From Agrobacterium tumefaciens (GTDB taxonomy: Bacteria; Pseudomonadota; Alphaproteobacteria; Rhizobiales; Rhizobiaceae): a DNA stretch of 64,000 nt. Positions within the stretch are counted from its first letter, which is position 1. The number at the start of each line of letters is the position of its first letter. The notes beneath the pieces were generated by a model. That model saw only the letters and a program-made list of their open reading frames with translations. It made no database searches and was not told the DNA's origin. Where the stretch lies: positions 1,922,001 through 1,986,000 of the forward strand of contig NZ_CP039888.1 in the NCBI RefSeq assembly GCF_005221325.1, given 5' to 3'. Positions 1 through 8,383 of the stretch are shown here, piece by piece. Position numbers and translations under genes: made by a program.

Positions 1-1
1 G

Positions 2-1375
2 TTTGGCGGCCAGACCCCGCTGAAACTTGCCGAAGCGCTGGAAAAGAACGGCATCCCGATCCTCGGCACCGCGCCTGACATGATCGACCTTGCCGAAGAC
101 CGCGACCGCTTCCAGAAGCTCCTGATGAAGCTCGATCTCGCCCAGCCGAACAACGGCATCGCCTATTCGGTCGAACAGGCCCGCCTCGTCGCCTCGGAAA
201 TCGGCTTCCCGCTGGTCGTGCGTCCGTCCTACGTTCTGGGTGGCCGCGCCATGCAGATCATCCACTCGGAAGGCCAGCTCCAGAGCTATCTGCTCGATAC
301 CGTTCCGGGCCTCGTACCCGAAGATATCAAGCAGCGTTACCCGAACGACAAGACCGGCCAGATCAACACCCTGCTCGGCAAGAACCCGCTGCTGTTCGAC
401 AGCTATCTGACCAACGCCGTCGAAGTGGACGTCGATGCGCTGTGCGACGGCGAAAACGTCTTCGTTTCCGGCATCATGGAACACATCGAAGAAGCCGGCA
501 TCCATTCGGGCGATAGCGCCTGCTCGCTGCCTTCCCGTTCGCTGAGCAAGGAAACCCTCGATGAGCTGGAACGCCAGACGACGGCTCTTGCCAAGGCGCT
601 CAATGTCGGTGGTCTGATGAACGTGCAATATGCCATCAAGGACGGCACGATCTACGTTCTCGAAGTCAACCCGCGCGCCTCGCGTACCGTGCCTTTCGTC
701 GCCAAGACCATCGGTGCACCGATCGCCAAGATCGCCGCCCGCGTCATGGCCGGTGAAAAGCTTGGTCCCGCAATCGCCGCTTATGGCGAAAAGCCGGATC
801 CGCGCAACCTGAAGCATATCGCCGTCAAGGAAGCCGTCTTCCCCTTCGCGCGCTTCCCCGGCGTCGACATCCTGCTCGGGCCGGAAATGCGCTCAACCGG
901 TGAGGTCATCGGCCTCGACACGGATTTCGCGCTCGCCTTCGCCAAGAGCCAGCTCGGTGCCGGCGTCGACCTGCCGCGTTCCGGCACCGTCTTCGTATCG
1001 GTGCGTGACGAGGACAAGGAAGGCGTGCTTTCCGCCATCCGCATTCTCGTGGAAAGCGGCTTCAAGGTGCTGGCAACCGGCGGCACCCAGCGTTTCCTCG
1101 CCGAACAAGGCATCAACGCCGAAAAGATCAACAAGGTGCAGGAAGGCCGTCCGCATATCGAAGACGCCATCCGCAACCGTCAGGTCCAGCTGGTCATCAA
1201 CACCACCGACAGCAACAAGGCGATTTCGGACTCGAAGTCGCTGCGCCGCGCAACGCTGATGCAGAAGGTGCCTTACTACACGACGATGGCCGGTGCGGAA
1301 GCTGCAGCGCTTGCCATCAAGGCGCTGAAGGCCGGCAATCTGGAAGTGAAGCCGCTGCAAAGCTACTTCAACTAA
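2..1375 (+). CDS. carB: Carbamoyl-phosphate synthase large subunit, C-terminal part (5' end outside window)
   Basis: This is the last 457 residues of the large subunit, which makes carbamoyl phosphate from bicarbonate, ammonia and 2 ATP for arginine and pyrimidine synthesis. The frame is open from base 2 ([13 protein letters not shown]...) with no stop, so the start lies upstream. Visible are the second ATP-grasp half ([25 protein letters not shown]) and the C-terminal MGS-like allosteric domain beginning near base 985 ([28 protein letters not shown]). Both are strongly conserved in CarB. A terminator follows 33 bases after the stop, so carB ends its transcription unit here. Confidence 0.97.
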   Translation, partial: FGGQTPLKLAEALEKNGIPILGTAPDMIDLAEDRDRFQKLLMKLDLAQPNNGIAYSVEQARLVASEIGFPLVVRPSYVLGGRAMQIIHSEGQLQSYLLDTVPGLVPEDIKQRYPNDKTGQINTLLGKNPLLFDSYLTNAVEVDVDALCDGENVFVSGIMEHIEEAGIHSGDSACSLPSRSLSKETLDELERQTTALAKALNVGGLMNVQYAIKDGTIYVLEVNPRASRTVPFVAKTIGAPIAKIAARVMAGEKLGPAIAAYGEKPDPRNLKHIAVKEAVFPFARFPGVDILLGPEMRSTGEVIGLDTDFALAFAKSQLGAGVDLPRSGTVFVSVRDEDKEGVLSAIRILVESGFKVLATGGTQRFLAEQGINAEKINKVQEGRPHIEDAIRNRQVQLVINTTDSNKAISDSKSLRRATLMQKVPYYTTMAGAEAAALAIKALKAGNLEVKPLQSYFN

Positions 1376-1408
1376 GCGGTCTGCGGGAAAGCCCGCAAGA
1401 TTAAAAAC

Positions 1409-1446
1409 AAACGCCGCGGGTCGCCATGCCCGCGGCGTTTTGTTTT
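1409..1446 (+). terminator. Intrinsic terminator of carB
   Basis: An 11-bp perfect stem (AACGCCGCGGG at 1410-1420 with CCCGCGGCGTT at 1429-1439) is followed by a T-rich tract (TTTTGTTTT). It lies 33 bases after the carB stop codon and in the right orientation. Confidence 0.9.
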
Positions 1447-1586
1447 GCGCAATGCCGCTGCAATCCATTTTCGGTATCAGAACGGCATCACTCCCGCACG
1501 AGGCTCATGATGTCTTTTTGCATTCCCGAAAAGCCAACCTCCACTGTCGGCCGTGCCGTTCCCCTGCGAACCAGCAGGATTAACTC

Positions 1587-1775
1587 ATGATCGGACGCCC
1601 CCTGGGGCCGCAGCGAGTGGCATTTCCGCTTCGGATCGAACCCGCCATATTGAGCGCGATTCGGCAGACCGCGAGCGACGAGTCGCGCAGCATCAATGCC
1701 CAGATCGAAATTCTGCTGAAAGAGGCCTTACGACATCGCGCCGCTGCGGATGCAGCGAACGAGCCGACAGGCTGA
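1587..1775 (+). CDS. Small ribbon-helix-helix (Arc/MetJ-like) DNA-binding protein
   Basis: A 62-residue protein with the signature of an Arc-type ribbon-helix-helix repressor. A short beta-strand (VAFPLRIEP) is followed by two helices (AILSAIRQTASDESRSINAQIEILLKEAL) with the usual S-x-N-x-x-I linker. An AGCAGGA Shine-Dalgarno lies about 8 bases before the ATG. Such proteins dimerise and bind operators, often as antitoxins, but no toxin-like partner is adjacent: the next gene is a convergent diguanylate cyclase. It is therefore probably an orphan regulator with an unknown target. Confidence 0.75.
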   Translation: MIGRPLGPQRVAFPLRIEPAILSAIRQTASDESRSINAQIEILLKEALRHRAAADAANEPTG

Positions 1776-1828
1776 GCAGAAGGCTGCCAGGTTTGGAAAA
1801 TAAGGAGGGTTGAAGTTTTTGCCGCCGC

Positions 1829-2968
1829 CTAGGCTGCAAAAGCCTCGCGAACGCAATTGCGCCCTTCGGTCTTTGCCCGGTAAAGCGCACGGTCTGCCAT
1901 TTCGGCAAGCGCCTGGAGATCGCAGCCGACATCACCGCTCGCGGCGACGCCGATGCTGATTGTCACACCGACCCGCAAACCGCCGCAATCCACCTCCGTC
2001 ACCGCGACCGCGTCGCGAATGCGTTCGCCGATCATACAGGCCCTGTGTACGCCGGCGCCGGGCAGGAAAATGATGAATTCCTCGCCGCCGTAACGCGCCA
2101 GCACATCGCCGCCACGGATGCTGCCGCCGATGCGCCTTGCCACTTCCTGCAACACGCTGTCGCCGACGGCATGGCCGAAACGGTCGTTGATCGACTTGAA
2201 GTGATCGATATCGAGCAACATGGCCGCGTCGGTGGGATCGGGAGCCGCTGGCATGGTCTGGAAGAAGAAACGCCGGTTCTTGACGCCCGTCAGCGGATCG
2301 GTATTCGCCAGAACCAGCAATTTCCGTTCGGATCGCTCCGCCACCAGCATCATCACGAAGAGCGCGATGGCGAAGTTCAGCATGATGATGAAGAAAAACG
2401 CGTTGACGAGATCGATGCTGGCATAATCGGGCAAAAGCACGCTTTTCATCACCGCAAGCGATATCAGGCCGGAAATGCCGGTAATGGCGCCGAGCGCCAG
2501 TCGGGAAAGAAGCGGCTCTTTCCGCCGCCGGGCAAAAAGCACGCCCGCTCCGCCAAGATAGGCCAGAGCCGCACAGCCATTAAACAGCGCCGCGCGAAAC
2601 GCATTATTGTCGGCCACCTGCAGCGCAACGCCCATCGCCAGTACCGCGATAAGACAGGTAAACAATATGGTTTTGCGATTTACGAAGCGTCCGTCGCTCA
2701 ACGTCTTCAGGCCAAGCCAGATCAGCGCATATCCCACAATACCGAACAGAATACTGCCGAACTGCCAAAGGGCCGGCGATAATATCTTCCATTCGCCGTA
2801 ACCGGCAAGCGTGGAGCCGACCGTCATCGCCGCGAAACCCGCAGCAAGCGGAGCGGGACCGGGCAAACCGCGATTGCTCATTTTCAGGTAGATAAAGCTC
2901 AACAGCCCAACGATGTAAGAACATTTTTGCATCAGTATGACTGTTGCAAGGTCGAGTTCACCCAGCAT
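1829..2968 (-). CDS. Membrane-anchored diguanylate cyclase (GGDEF family)
   Basis: A 379-residue protein predicted to make cyclic-di-GMP from two GTP. The N-terminal half is a run of about six or seven hydrophobic segments. The C-terminal half is a GGDEF domain with the active-site variant GGEEF (RYGGEEFIIF) and an RGGD inhibitory I-site just upstream, so the enzyme looks active and product-inhibited. The frame is open to an ATG at 3031, but the -10/-35 elements at 3006-3034 lie inside that extension, so I chose the ATG at 2968. Its first about 30 codons and its upstream region are markedly AT-rich compared with neighbours. Confidence 0.88.
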   Translation of the reverse strand: MLGELDLATVILMQKCSYIVGLLSFIYLKMSNRGLPGPAPLAAGFAAMTVGSTLAGYGEWKILSPALWQFGSILFGIVGYALIWLGLKTLSDGRFVNRKTILFTCLIAVLAMGVALQVADNNAFRAALFNGCAALAYLGGAGVLFARRRKEPLLSRLALGAITGISGLISLAVMKSVLLPDYASIDLVNAFFFIIMLNFAIALFVMMLVAERSERKLLVLANTDPLTGVKNRRFFFQTMPAAPDPTDAAMLLDIDHFKSINDRFGHAVGDSVLQEVARRIGGSIRGGDVLARYGGEEFIIFLPGAGVHRACMIGERIRDAVAVTEVDCGGLRVGVTISIGVAASGDVGCDLQALAEMADRALYRAKTEGRNCVREAFAA

Positions 2969-3005
2969 AATATGCCCATACAATAAATAAACTTTGAGAT
3001 AATCT

Positions 3006-3034
3006 ATTATAATATGGAGATAAAATTTCAATAA
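3006..3034 (-). promoter_or_regulatory. Sigma-70-like promoter for the diguanylate cyclase
   Basis: On the minus strand TTATTG (3029-3034), a 17-base spacer and a perfect TATAAT (3006-3011) point to a transcript start near 2999, 31 bases before the ATG at 2968. The -10 is a consensus match; the -35 is weak. Confidence 0.5.
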
Positions 3035-3058
3035 AAATTACAGATAAACAATCTGTAA
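3030..3058 (-). terminator. Terminator of the radical SAM/UdgX operon
   Basis: An 8-bp perfect stem (TTACAGAT / ATCTGTAA, 3038-3045 and 3051-3058) with a 5-base loop is followed on the minus strand by TTTTTA. It sits about 63 bases after the stop of the UdgX-fusion gene. The T-run overlaps the -35 of the next gene. Confidence 0.75.
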
Positions 3059-3120
3059 AAAGCATTATTGACAATCACAGTCTACATTCAAAGTAACTCT
3101 ATAATACATAAAACAATATA

Positions 3121-4569
3121 TTAGAATCGCCTTATTATCTGCATATCCCTCCGGAAGCGCGCTATTTCCGCCTCCTTCGCCCTGACATCGGCAAGGCGCA
3201 GGAGATAGGACGGATGCACGGTCACAAAAAGCGTCCGGCCCTCCTCCATCGGCAAAGGACGCCCGCGGATTTCAGTAACCTTCTCCTTGCCGCCGGTCAG
3301 CGCATAAAGCGCGGTTGCGCCCATGGCCACGATCAGTTTCGGCCGCACGAGCGCAATTTCCCGGTTAAGCCACCAGCGACATTGCTCCACCTCTCCCGCA
3401 TTCGGCCGCTGATGGATGCGCCTCTTGCCGCGTGTCTCATACTTGAAGTGCTTGACGGCGTTGGTGACGTAGAGCTTTTTGCGTTCGACACCGATCTCAA
3501 CCAGCGTCCGGTCGAAGAGCTGACCTGCCGGGCCGACGAAGGGCTTGCCGGCGAGATCTTCGTGATCACCCGGCTGTTCGCCGACGATCATGATATCAGC
3601 GTCTTCAGGCCCTTCCCCGAAAACCGTCTGCGTGGCCTTGCAGTGCAGGGCGCAGCGGGTGCATTGGCCAGCCTCCCGCGCCAGCGACGCAAGGGTGCCG
3701 TCCGGCACGGGTTGCGGCATCTCGCGCGCAGACGCTGCGGCCTGCAGGCGGTGGTGAAAGGGCTGCGGCTGGCTTGCCGCCCTGGCCGCCATCTCCAGCA
3801 CCCGCGCTTCCGCCCCCAGAACAAGACCGGGTATGAGGTCCGCTTCCGGCAGGTTCTTCCAGTATTTCTTCGGCATCTCCGCCGTCATCGCCTTGATCTT
3901 CAGGCGGGCGGGATTGAAAATATTGGCATAATAGGTCCTCCAGAGTTCATCCGTCTCGTCCGTCAGATCGGGTTTTACCGCCGTTTCCCGCGAAGTCTGC
4001 AGCACATTTCCGTCCCACCGCGCGGACCCCTTCGGCGTCGCGATCAGCCAGTCCATATCGGTGAACCGACGCTGAAAGAATGCCGCCGTCCGCTCGACGA
4101 TGAAATGATCCGGCTCGAACCAGGCAATAAACCGCCGACGCCCGCCCTGCCCCTGCGGCAAGAGCAATTCCTTGAAACGAACGAAGGCCGTCATCTTGTG
4201 ACAATCGCGGCGCACGGATTTCTCCAGCAACCGCGCCCCGGCAACGTCAGGATCGGACTTAAACTGGAACAGGGCGCGATCCCGCCTCAGCCGCCACAAC
4301 AGCCGGTAAAGCAGCGCGAAGCGGCCGGGATCGCTGTGACAGATGATTGCCTGTGCCAGCGCGACGAAGGAGGCGGGGACAGCAACCTGCCCGTCCCGGA
4401 TAGCGACAGCCGGCAATGGTTCGCCCGCAAAATCCAGAAGCCCCGCTTCGTCATCCCGCAGCCGCCAGTCAATCATGTCAGGCCTGACATTGGCGGCAAG
4501 GGCCGCGCGCGCGGCGTCGCGCCACTCGCCGAAATCGCCCCGCCCTTCCATAACCGGACCATACATCAC
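3121..4569 (-). CDS. DUF4130 domain fused to UdgX-type uracil-DNA glycosylase
   Basis: A 482-residue two-part protein. Residues about 1-250 match the DUF4130 / TIGR03915 'probable DNA metabolism' family. Residues about 290-482 form a family-4/5-like uracil-DNA glycosylase with GEQPGDHEDLAGKPFVGPAG and a C-terminal TVHPSYLLR loop. An RGKRRIHQRP segment matches the R-loop (KRRIH) that defines UdgX; in mycobacterial UdgX this histidine bonds covalently to the abasic site after uracil removal. The start overlaps the stop of the upstream radical SAM gene by 4 bases, so the two are co-translated. The family assignment is strong; the role of DUF4130 is unknown. Confidence 0.9.
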   Translation of the reverse strand: MMYGPVMEGRGDFGEWRDAARAALAANVRPDMIDWRLRDDEAGLLDFAGEPLPAVAIRDGQVAVPASFVALAQAIICHSDPGRFALLYRLLWRLRRDRALFQFKSDPDVAGARLLEKSVRRDCHKMTAFVRFKELLLPQGQGGRRRFIAWFEPDHFIVERTAAFFQRRFTDMDWLIATPKGSARWDGNVLQTSRETAVKPDLTDETDELWRTYYANIFNPARLKIKAMTAEMPKKYWKNLPEADLIPGLVLGAEARVLEMAARAASQPQPFHHRLQAAASAREMPQPVPDGTLASLAREAGQCTRCALHCKATQTVFGEGPEDADIMIVGEQPGDHEDLAGKPFVGPAGQLFDRTLVEIGVERKKLYVTNAVKHFKYETRGKRRIHQRPNAGEVEQCRWWLNREIALVRPKLIVAMGATALYALTGGKEKVTEIRGRPLPMEEGRTLFVTVHPSYLLRLADVRAKEAEIARFRRDMQIIRRF

Positions 4570-5798
4570 AGTAGCGACAATTGTTCGGGCTGGGGCGCAA
4601 ACATCGCCCGCAGATCCGGCCGCTCGGTCAGCTTGCCCGGCGTCCAGCCGTCAGCCACGACGAATGCCCTAACCTTTTTCAGCGACACACCGAAACGCGC
4701 CAGATCCTCCAGCCGCACACGCCGAAACCTGCGGGAAGACAGAATGGAGGCCACGGTCTTCGTGCCGAACCCGGGCACCCGCAGCAGCATTTCCCGATCC
4801 GCGACATTGATATCCACCGGAAACCGGTCACGCTGTTTCAGCGCCCAGGCGAGCTTCGGGTCGATATCGAGATCGAGCATGCCGTCACCACCGATCGCCG
4901 TTATCTCGCCGATGTCGAAGCCGTAAAAACGGTAAAGCCAGTCCGCCTGGTAAAGCCGGTGCTCGCGCATCAAGGGCGGCTTGATGAGCGGCAGGTTTTT
5001 CGATGAATCAGGAATGGGGCTGAAAGCGGAATAATAGACGCGCCGCAAACCATAACTGCCATAGAGCCGGGCGCTGGTGGAGAGAATGGTGCTATCGTCA
5101 GCGCCATCCGCCCCCACGATCATCTGCGTGCTCTGGCCGGCCGGCGCAAAACGTCTGGTCGTTTTTGTCCTGACGGTTGGCTCCCCCGCCTCTTCGATCT
5201 TCAGACGGATATCCGCCATGGAGCGGCGAATATTCGCAGGCTGCTTTTCCGGCGCGAAACGACTGACGCCGCTATCGGTCGGCAATTCGATATTGATCGA
5301 CAGGCGATCGGCATAAAGCCCCGCCTCCTCGATGAGCTTGGGCGATGCTTCCGGAATGGATTTCAGATGAATATAACCGCGAAAACCATGGCTGACGCGC
5401 AATTCCCGCGCCACGCGCACCATCTCTTCCATCGTATGATCGGAGGACCTGATAATGCCTGAGGATAAGAACAGCCCCTCGATATAGTTGCGCCGGTAAA
5501 ATTCCAGCGTCAGCCACACCACCTCCTCGGCGGTGAACCGCGCCCGCTCGACATTGCTGGAGGAACGGTTGATGCAATAGGCGCAGTCATAGATGCAGAA
5601 ATTGGTGAGCAGGATCTTCAGCAGCGAAATGCAGCGCCCGTCCGGCGCATAGGCGTGGCAGATGCCCGACCCTTCCGTGGAACCCAGTCCGCCTGATGCT
5701 GCGGAGTTGCGTTTCACCGTGCCGCTCGATGCGCAGGATGCGTCATACTTCGCCGCGTCGGAGAGAATGGCCAGCCTTTGCCTGATCGATTTCTTCAT
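4566..5798 (-). CDS. Putative DNA modification/repair radical SAM protein (TIGR03916-like)
   Basis: A 410-residue radical SAM enzyme. The cluster motif CxxxCxxC is CIYDCAYC near residue 70, in LLTNFCIYDCAYCINR. A helix-hairpin-helix-like DNA-binding segment lies near the C terminus (INVADREMLLRVPGFGTKTVASIL), the combination described for the family linked to UDG/DUF4130 proteins. The reaction is not known. The frame opens at a GTG at 5810, but that codon lies inside the LexA box, so the ATG at 5798 is preferred although no clear Shine-Dalgarno precedes it. First gene of a two-gene operon with the UdgX fusion. Confidence 0.88.
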   Translation of the reverse strand: MKKSIRQRLAILSDAAKYDASCASSGTVKRNSAASGGLGSTEGSGICHAYAPDGRCISLLKILLTNFCIYDCAYCINRSSSNVERARFTAEEVVWLTLEFYRRNYIEGLFLSSGIIRSSDHTMEEMVRVARELRVSHGFRGYIHLKSIPEASPKLIEEAGLYADRLSINIELPTDSGVSRFAPEKQPANIRRSMADIRLKIEEAGEPTVRTKTTRRFAPAGQSTQMIVGADGADDSTILSTSARLYGSYGLRRVYYSAFSPIPDSSKNLPLIKPPLMREHRLYQADWLYRFYGFDIGEITAIGGDGMLDLDIDPKLAWALKQRDRFPVDINVADREMLLRVPGFGTKTVASILSSRRFRRVRLEDLARFGVSLKKVRAFVVADGWTPGKLTERPDLRAMFAPQPEQLSLL

Positions 5799-5804
5799 GG
5801 CTAT

Positions 5805-5835
5805 GTTCACTATATGTTCCAGTGAGGAATGTCAA
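5805..5835 (-). promoter_or_regulatory. SOS (LexA) box overlapping the promoter of the repair operon
   Basis: The plus strand reads GTTC (5805-5808), seven bases, GTTC (5816-5819), which is exactly the GTTC-N7-GTTC LexA site of alphaproteobacteria. On the minus strand a perfect -35 TTGACA (5830-5835) lies 15 bases before TATAGT (5809-5814), so LexA would cover the -10. The box ends only about 6 bases from the ATG at 5798. The site is read directly; SOS control is inferred. Confidence 0.8.
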
Positions 5836-5913
5836 TATTGGCAATTAAGCTATTGATTAATTAGAAAAATATCCCCGCCGCAAATTTGCTGGCATTTCGC
5901 TGTCGTCTTCTGA

Positions 5914-5919
5914 TATAGT
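5914..5919 (+). promoter_or_regulatory. Possible -10 element for greA
   Basis: TATAGT at 5914-5919 lies about 24 bases before the leader hairpin and about 100 bases before the greA start. No good -35 at 17 bases is visible (GGCATT), so this is a tentative call. Confidence 0.35.
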
Positions 5920-5942
5920 CGGTTCAGTTATGATTTTGGCAT

Positions 5943-5978
5943 GGTTCCGGAGTTCCTCTCCGGAACCTGTTTCTTTTT
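5943..5978 (+). terminator. Terminator-like hairpin in the greA leader
   Basis: A 9-bp perfect stem (GGTTCCGGA 5943-5951 / TCCGGAACC 5959-5967) with a 7-base loop is followed by TGTTTCTTTTT. It lies between the likely promoter and greA, not behind an upstream gene: the gene on the other side is divergent. It therefore looks like an attenuator in the greA 5' leader, comparable in layout to the E. coli greA leader that yields the short RNA GraL. Confidence 0.65.
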
Positions 5979-6019
5979 GTGTCTGCGAGTAAAGCGACAG
6001 GAATACGAAGGATAAAAAA

Positions 6020-6496
6020 ATGGTAGAAAAAGTACCGATGACTCAGGGTGGATTCGTCAAGCTGCAGGAGGAGCTGCGCTTTCGCCAGCAGGAGGAGCGT
6101 CCCCGTATCATCGAGGCAATTGCGGAAGCGCGCGCCCATGGCGACCTTTCGGAAAATGCCGAGTACCATGCTGCCAAGGAAGCACAGAGCCACAATGAAG
6201 GCCGCATCACCGAGCTCGAAGACCTGACCGCGCGTGCGGAAGTCATCGATCTTTCCAAGATGTCCGGTTCCAAGATCAAGTTCGGCGCCACCGTCAAGCT
6301 GGTCGATGAAGACAGCGACGAGGAAAAGACCTACCAGATCGTCGGCGATCAGGAAGCCGATGTGAAGGCGGGCCGCATTTCCATCTCCTCGCCCATCGCC
6401 CGCGCCCTCATCGGCAAGGAAGTCGGAGACAGCATCGAAGTCAACGCGCCTGGCGGCGCCAAGGGTTACGAGATTCTCGCGGTTCAATGGGGCTGA
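6020..6496 (+). CDS. greA: Transcription elongation factor GreA
   Basis: 158 residues, the usual GreA length. The N-terminal coiled coil (residues about 1-75) carries the acidic tip motif [15 protein letters not shown]. This tip enters the RNA polymerase secondary channel and stimulates cleavage of backtracked RNA. A C-terminal FKBP-like domain follows ([20 protein letters not shown]). The AAGGA ribosome site lies 8 bases before the ATG. Followed by lpsB, as in Sinorhizobium meliloti. See the leader terminator at 5943-5978 for possible attenuation. Confidence 0.97.
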   Translation: MVEKVPMTQGGFVKLQEELRFRQQEERPRIIEAIAEARAHGDLSENAEYHAAKEAQSHNEGRITELEDLTARAEVIDLSKMSGSKIKFGATVKLVDEDSDEEKTYQIVGDQEADVKAGRISISSPIARALIGKEVGDSIEVNAPGGAKGYEILAVQWG

Positions 6497-6576
6497 TTGG
6501 CCCGATGCGATGCGCCCCAAGCGGGCGCGTCGCTCTCTGACGAATCAACCTTCATCCGCAAAGACGGAAGCCCATC

Positions 6577-7665
6577 TTGTCCCACGTCAGTCTGAAAGAT
6601 GTGCAGGTACTCGCGCCGAACTTCAAGCGCAGGCTCTCCGGCGTCACCTCCACCATCGTTCAGCTCATTCCAGTGCAGAACCGGCTGGGGCAGAAGGTCG
6701 CCACAATCGGCCCCGGCCTGCCGCCGCATCTGCCGCATGTGCGCTTCCGTGAACTGTGGCGGCTCTGGCAAAACGGCCCCTTCGGCGGCCCGCGCATCTG
6801 GCATGCCCGCCGCAATCTGGAAATGCTGCCGGGCATTTTCATGCGTGACATTCTGCGCATGAAGGTAAAGCTGCTCTTCACGTCAGCCGCACAGAGGCGG
6901 CATTCCGCCTATACGCGCTTTCTGATTTCGAAGATGGATGCGGTGGTTGCGACCAACACCCGCTCCGGCTCGTTCCTCGAAGTACCCCATCGCGTCGTCA
7001 TGCATGGCGTCGATACCGAGCTGTTCCACCCCGCCACCGGCCCCGAAGACACGATCGCGGCAACCGGCCTGCCGGGACAATATCTGATCGGCTGCTTTGG
7101 GCGGGTGCGCCACCAGAAGGGCACCGATCTCTTCGTGCGCGCCATGATCGAACTTCTGCCTCACTACCCGCAGTGGACCGCCGTCGTCTCCGGCCGTGTA
7201 ACGACAGAACACAAGGCCTTTGGTGATGCGCTCAAGGCCGATGTCGCCGCAGCCGGCCTTTCCGATCGCATCGTCCTTCAGGGCGAAGTCGACGACATCA
7301 AGCCGTGGTATCGGCGGCTGACGCTTTATGTCGCGCCATCCCGCAACGAAGGTTTCGGCCTGACGCCGCTCGAAGCCATGGCCTCGGAGACGGCCGTTGT
7401 CGCCAGCAATGCCGGCGCCTATGAGGAAATGATCGTCACGGGCGAAACCGGAGCGGTTGTCGATGCGGGTGACTACGCGTCGCTTAGAGATGCGATAAAG
7501 ACCTATCTCGCCGATCCCGCCCTGGCTCAAGCCCACGCAAGCGCCGGACTGGCGCATGTGCGCAGCGCTTTTCCGCTGGAAAAAGAAGCGACGTGCCTCG
7601 GTGAAGTCTATGCGACGTTGCAGCGGGGTGATACCCCCGAAATCGGCCAAAAGTTGGCTGACTAG
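6577..7665 (+). CDS. lpsB: LPS core glycosyltransferase, family GT4 (LpsB/LpcC-like mannosyltransferase)
   Basis: 362 residues with a GT-B fold. The C-terminal half has the GT4 signature CFGRVRHQKGTDLFVRAM and the E-x7-E motif EGFGLTPLEAM that binds the sugar nucleotide. Position right after greA and before an Lrp gene matches the S. meliloti lpsB locus. LpsB/LpcC add mannose to the LPS inner core at the cytoplasmic membrane; substrate here is inferred from the family. The stop codon shares the CTAG palindrome with the stop of the convergent lrp gene. lpsE, lpsD and lpsC, found between lpsB and lrp in S. meliloti, are absent. Confidence 0.85.
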   Translation: MSHVSLKDVQVLAPNFKRRLSGVTSTIVQLIPVQNRLGQKVATIGPGLPPHLPHVRFRELWRLWQNGPFGGPRIWHARRNLEMLPGIFMRDILRMKVKLLFTSAAQRRHSAYTRFLISKMDAVVATNTRSGSFLEVPHRVVMHGVDTELFHPATGPEDTIAATGLPGQYLIGCFGRVRHQKGTDLFVRAMIELLPHYPQWTAVVSGRVTTEHKAFGDALKADVAAAGLSDRIVLQGEVDDIKPWYRRLTLYVAPSRNEGFGLTPLEAMASETAVVASNAGAYEEMIVTGETGAVVDAGDYASLRDAIKTYLADPALAQAHASAGLAHVRSAFPLEKEATCLGEVYATLQRGDTPEIGQKLAD

Positions 7666-8129
7666 ATTTCCACAAGGCCGACACGCTTGACCTGACGGAT
7701 GGTTAGCATGGTGCGCACCGTATCGACATTTTCGTCCGCCGTCAGAACCTCGATGACGAAATCCTGAAACTCGGTCAGGTTCTTCGCCACACAATGCAGC
7801 AGGAAATCGCTTTCACCTGAGACCATCCAGGCCTGGCGCACCAGCGACCATCCGACCGTTGCGGCCGCAAAGGCCTTCAGATTGCTGTCCGACTGGCGCT
7901 TGAGGCCGATCATGCAGAAGGCGACAAGGTCGAAACCAAGCTTCGGCGCGTTCAACATGGCGTGATAACCCTCGATCACACCGGCTTCTTCCAGCTTGCG
8001 GACACGCCTGAGGCATGGCGGCGCGGAAATTCCGACCCTTTCGGCCAGTTCCACGTTGGTCATGCGCCCGTCGCGCTGCAATTCGCGCAGGATTTTCAAA
8101 TCGATGGCATCGAGTTCGACGCTGGTCAC
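7662..8129 (-). CDS. lrp: Lrp/AsnC-family transcriptional regulator
   Basis: 155 residues. An N-terminal helix-turn-helix (LDAIDLKILRELQRDGRMTNVELAERVGIS) is followed by an AsnC/RAM effector-binding domain. The frame stays open to 8252, but the GTG at 8129 has a GAGG Shine-Dalgarno about 9 bases upstream and gives the normal family length. Convergent with lpsB, sharing the last four bases, and divergent from trxB. In S. meliloti the corresponding lrp adjoins LPS genes controlled by LsrB. Ligand unknown, probably an amino acid. Confidence 0.9.
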   Translation of the reverse strand: MTSVELDAIDLKILRELQRDGRMTNVELAERVGISAPPCLRRVRKLEEAGVIEGYHAMLNAPKLGFDLVAFCMIGLKRQSDSNLKAFAAATVGWSLVRQAWMVSGESDFLLHCVAKNLTEFQDFVIEVLTADENVDTVRTMLTIRQVKRVGLVEI

Positions 8130-8383
8130 GGAGAAGTACCTCGTTAAGCTGGAGAACTTCCTTGTACTATTCGGCGCAGGATTCGCAACATTATGCCACC
8201 GCCCGGTCACAAAATTGCGCACGCATCCACAACTGCCTTGTTGGTAACGCAAGGCTGCCCTTGAATAAAGACACTAGACAACCTTAAATACCGGGCAACG
8301 AAGGGGTTGCGGCCTGTCCGCCGTCTTGCGGCTGGATGGCTTTGCCGCCGAAAGACCCCGCTGCTGAAAAAAGGAATGTTTCC

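Noticed and set aside
3214..4926. 570-codon open frame on the plus strand
   Set aside because: It lies antisense to the UdgX and radical SAM genes, has no family motifs and is rich in Arg/Pro/His, typical of the shadow frame of GC-rich coding DNA.
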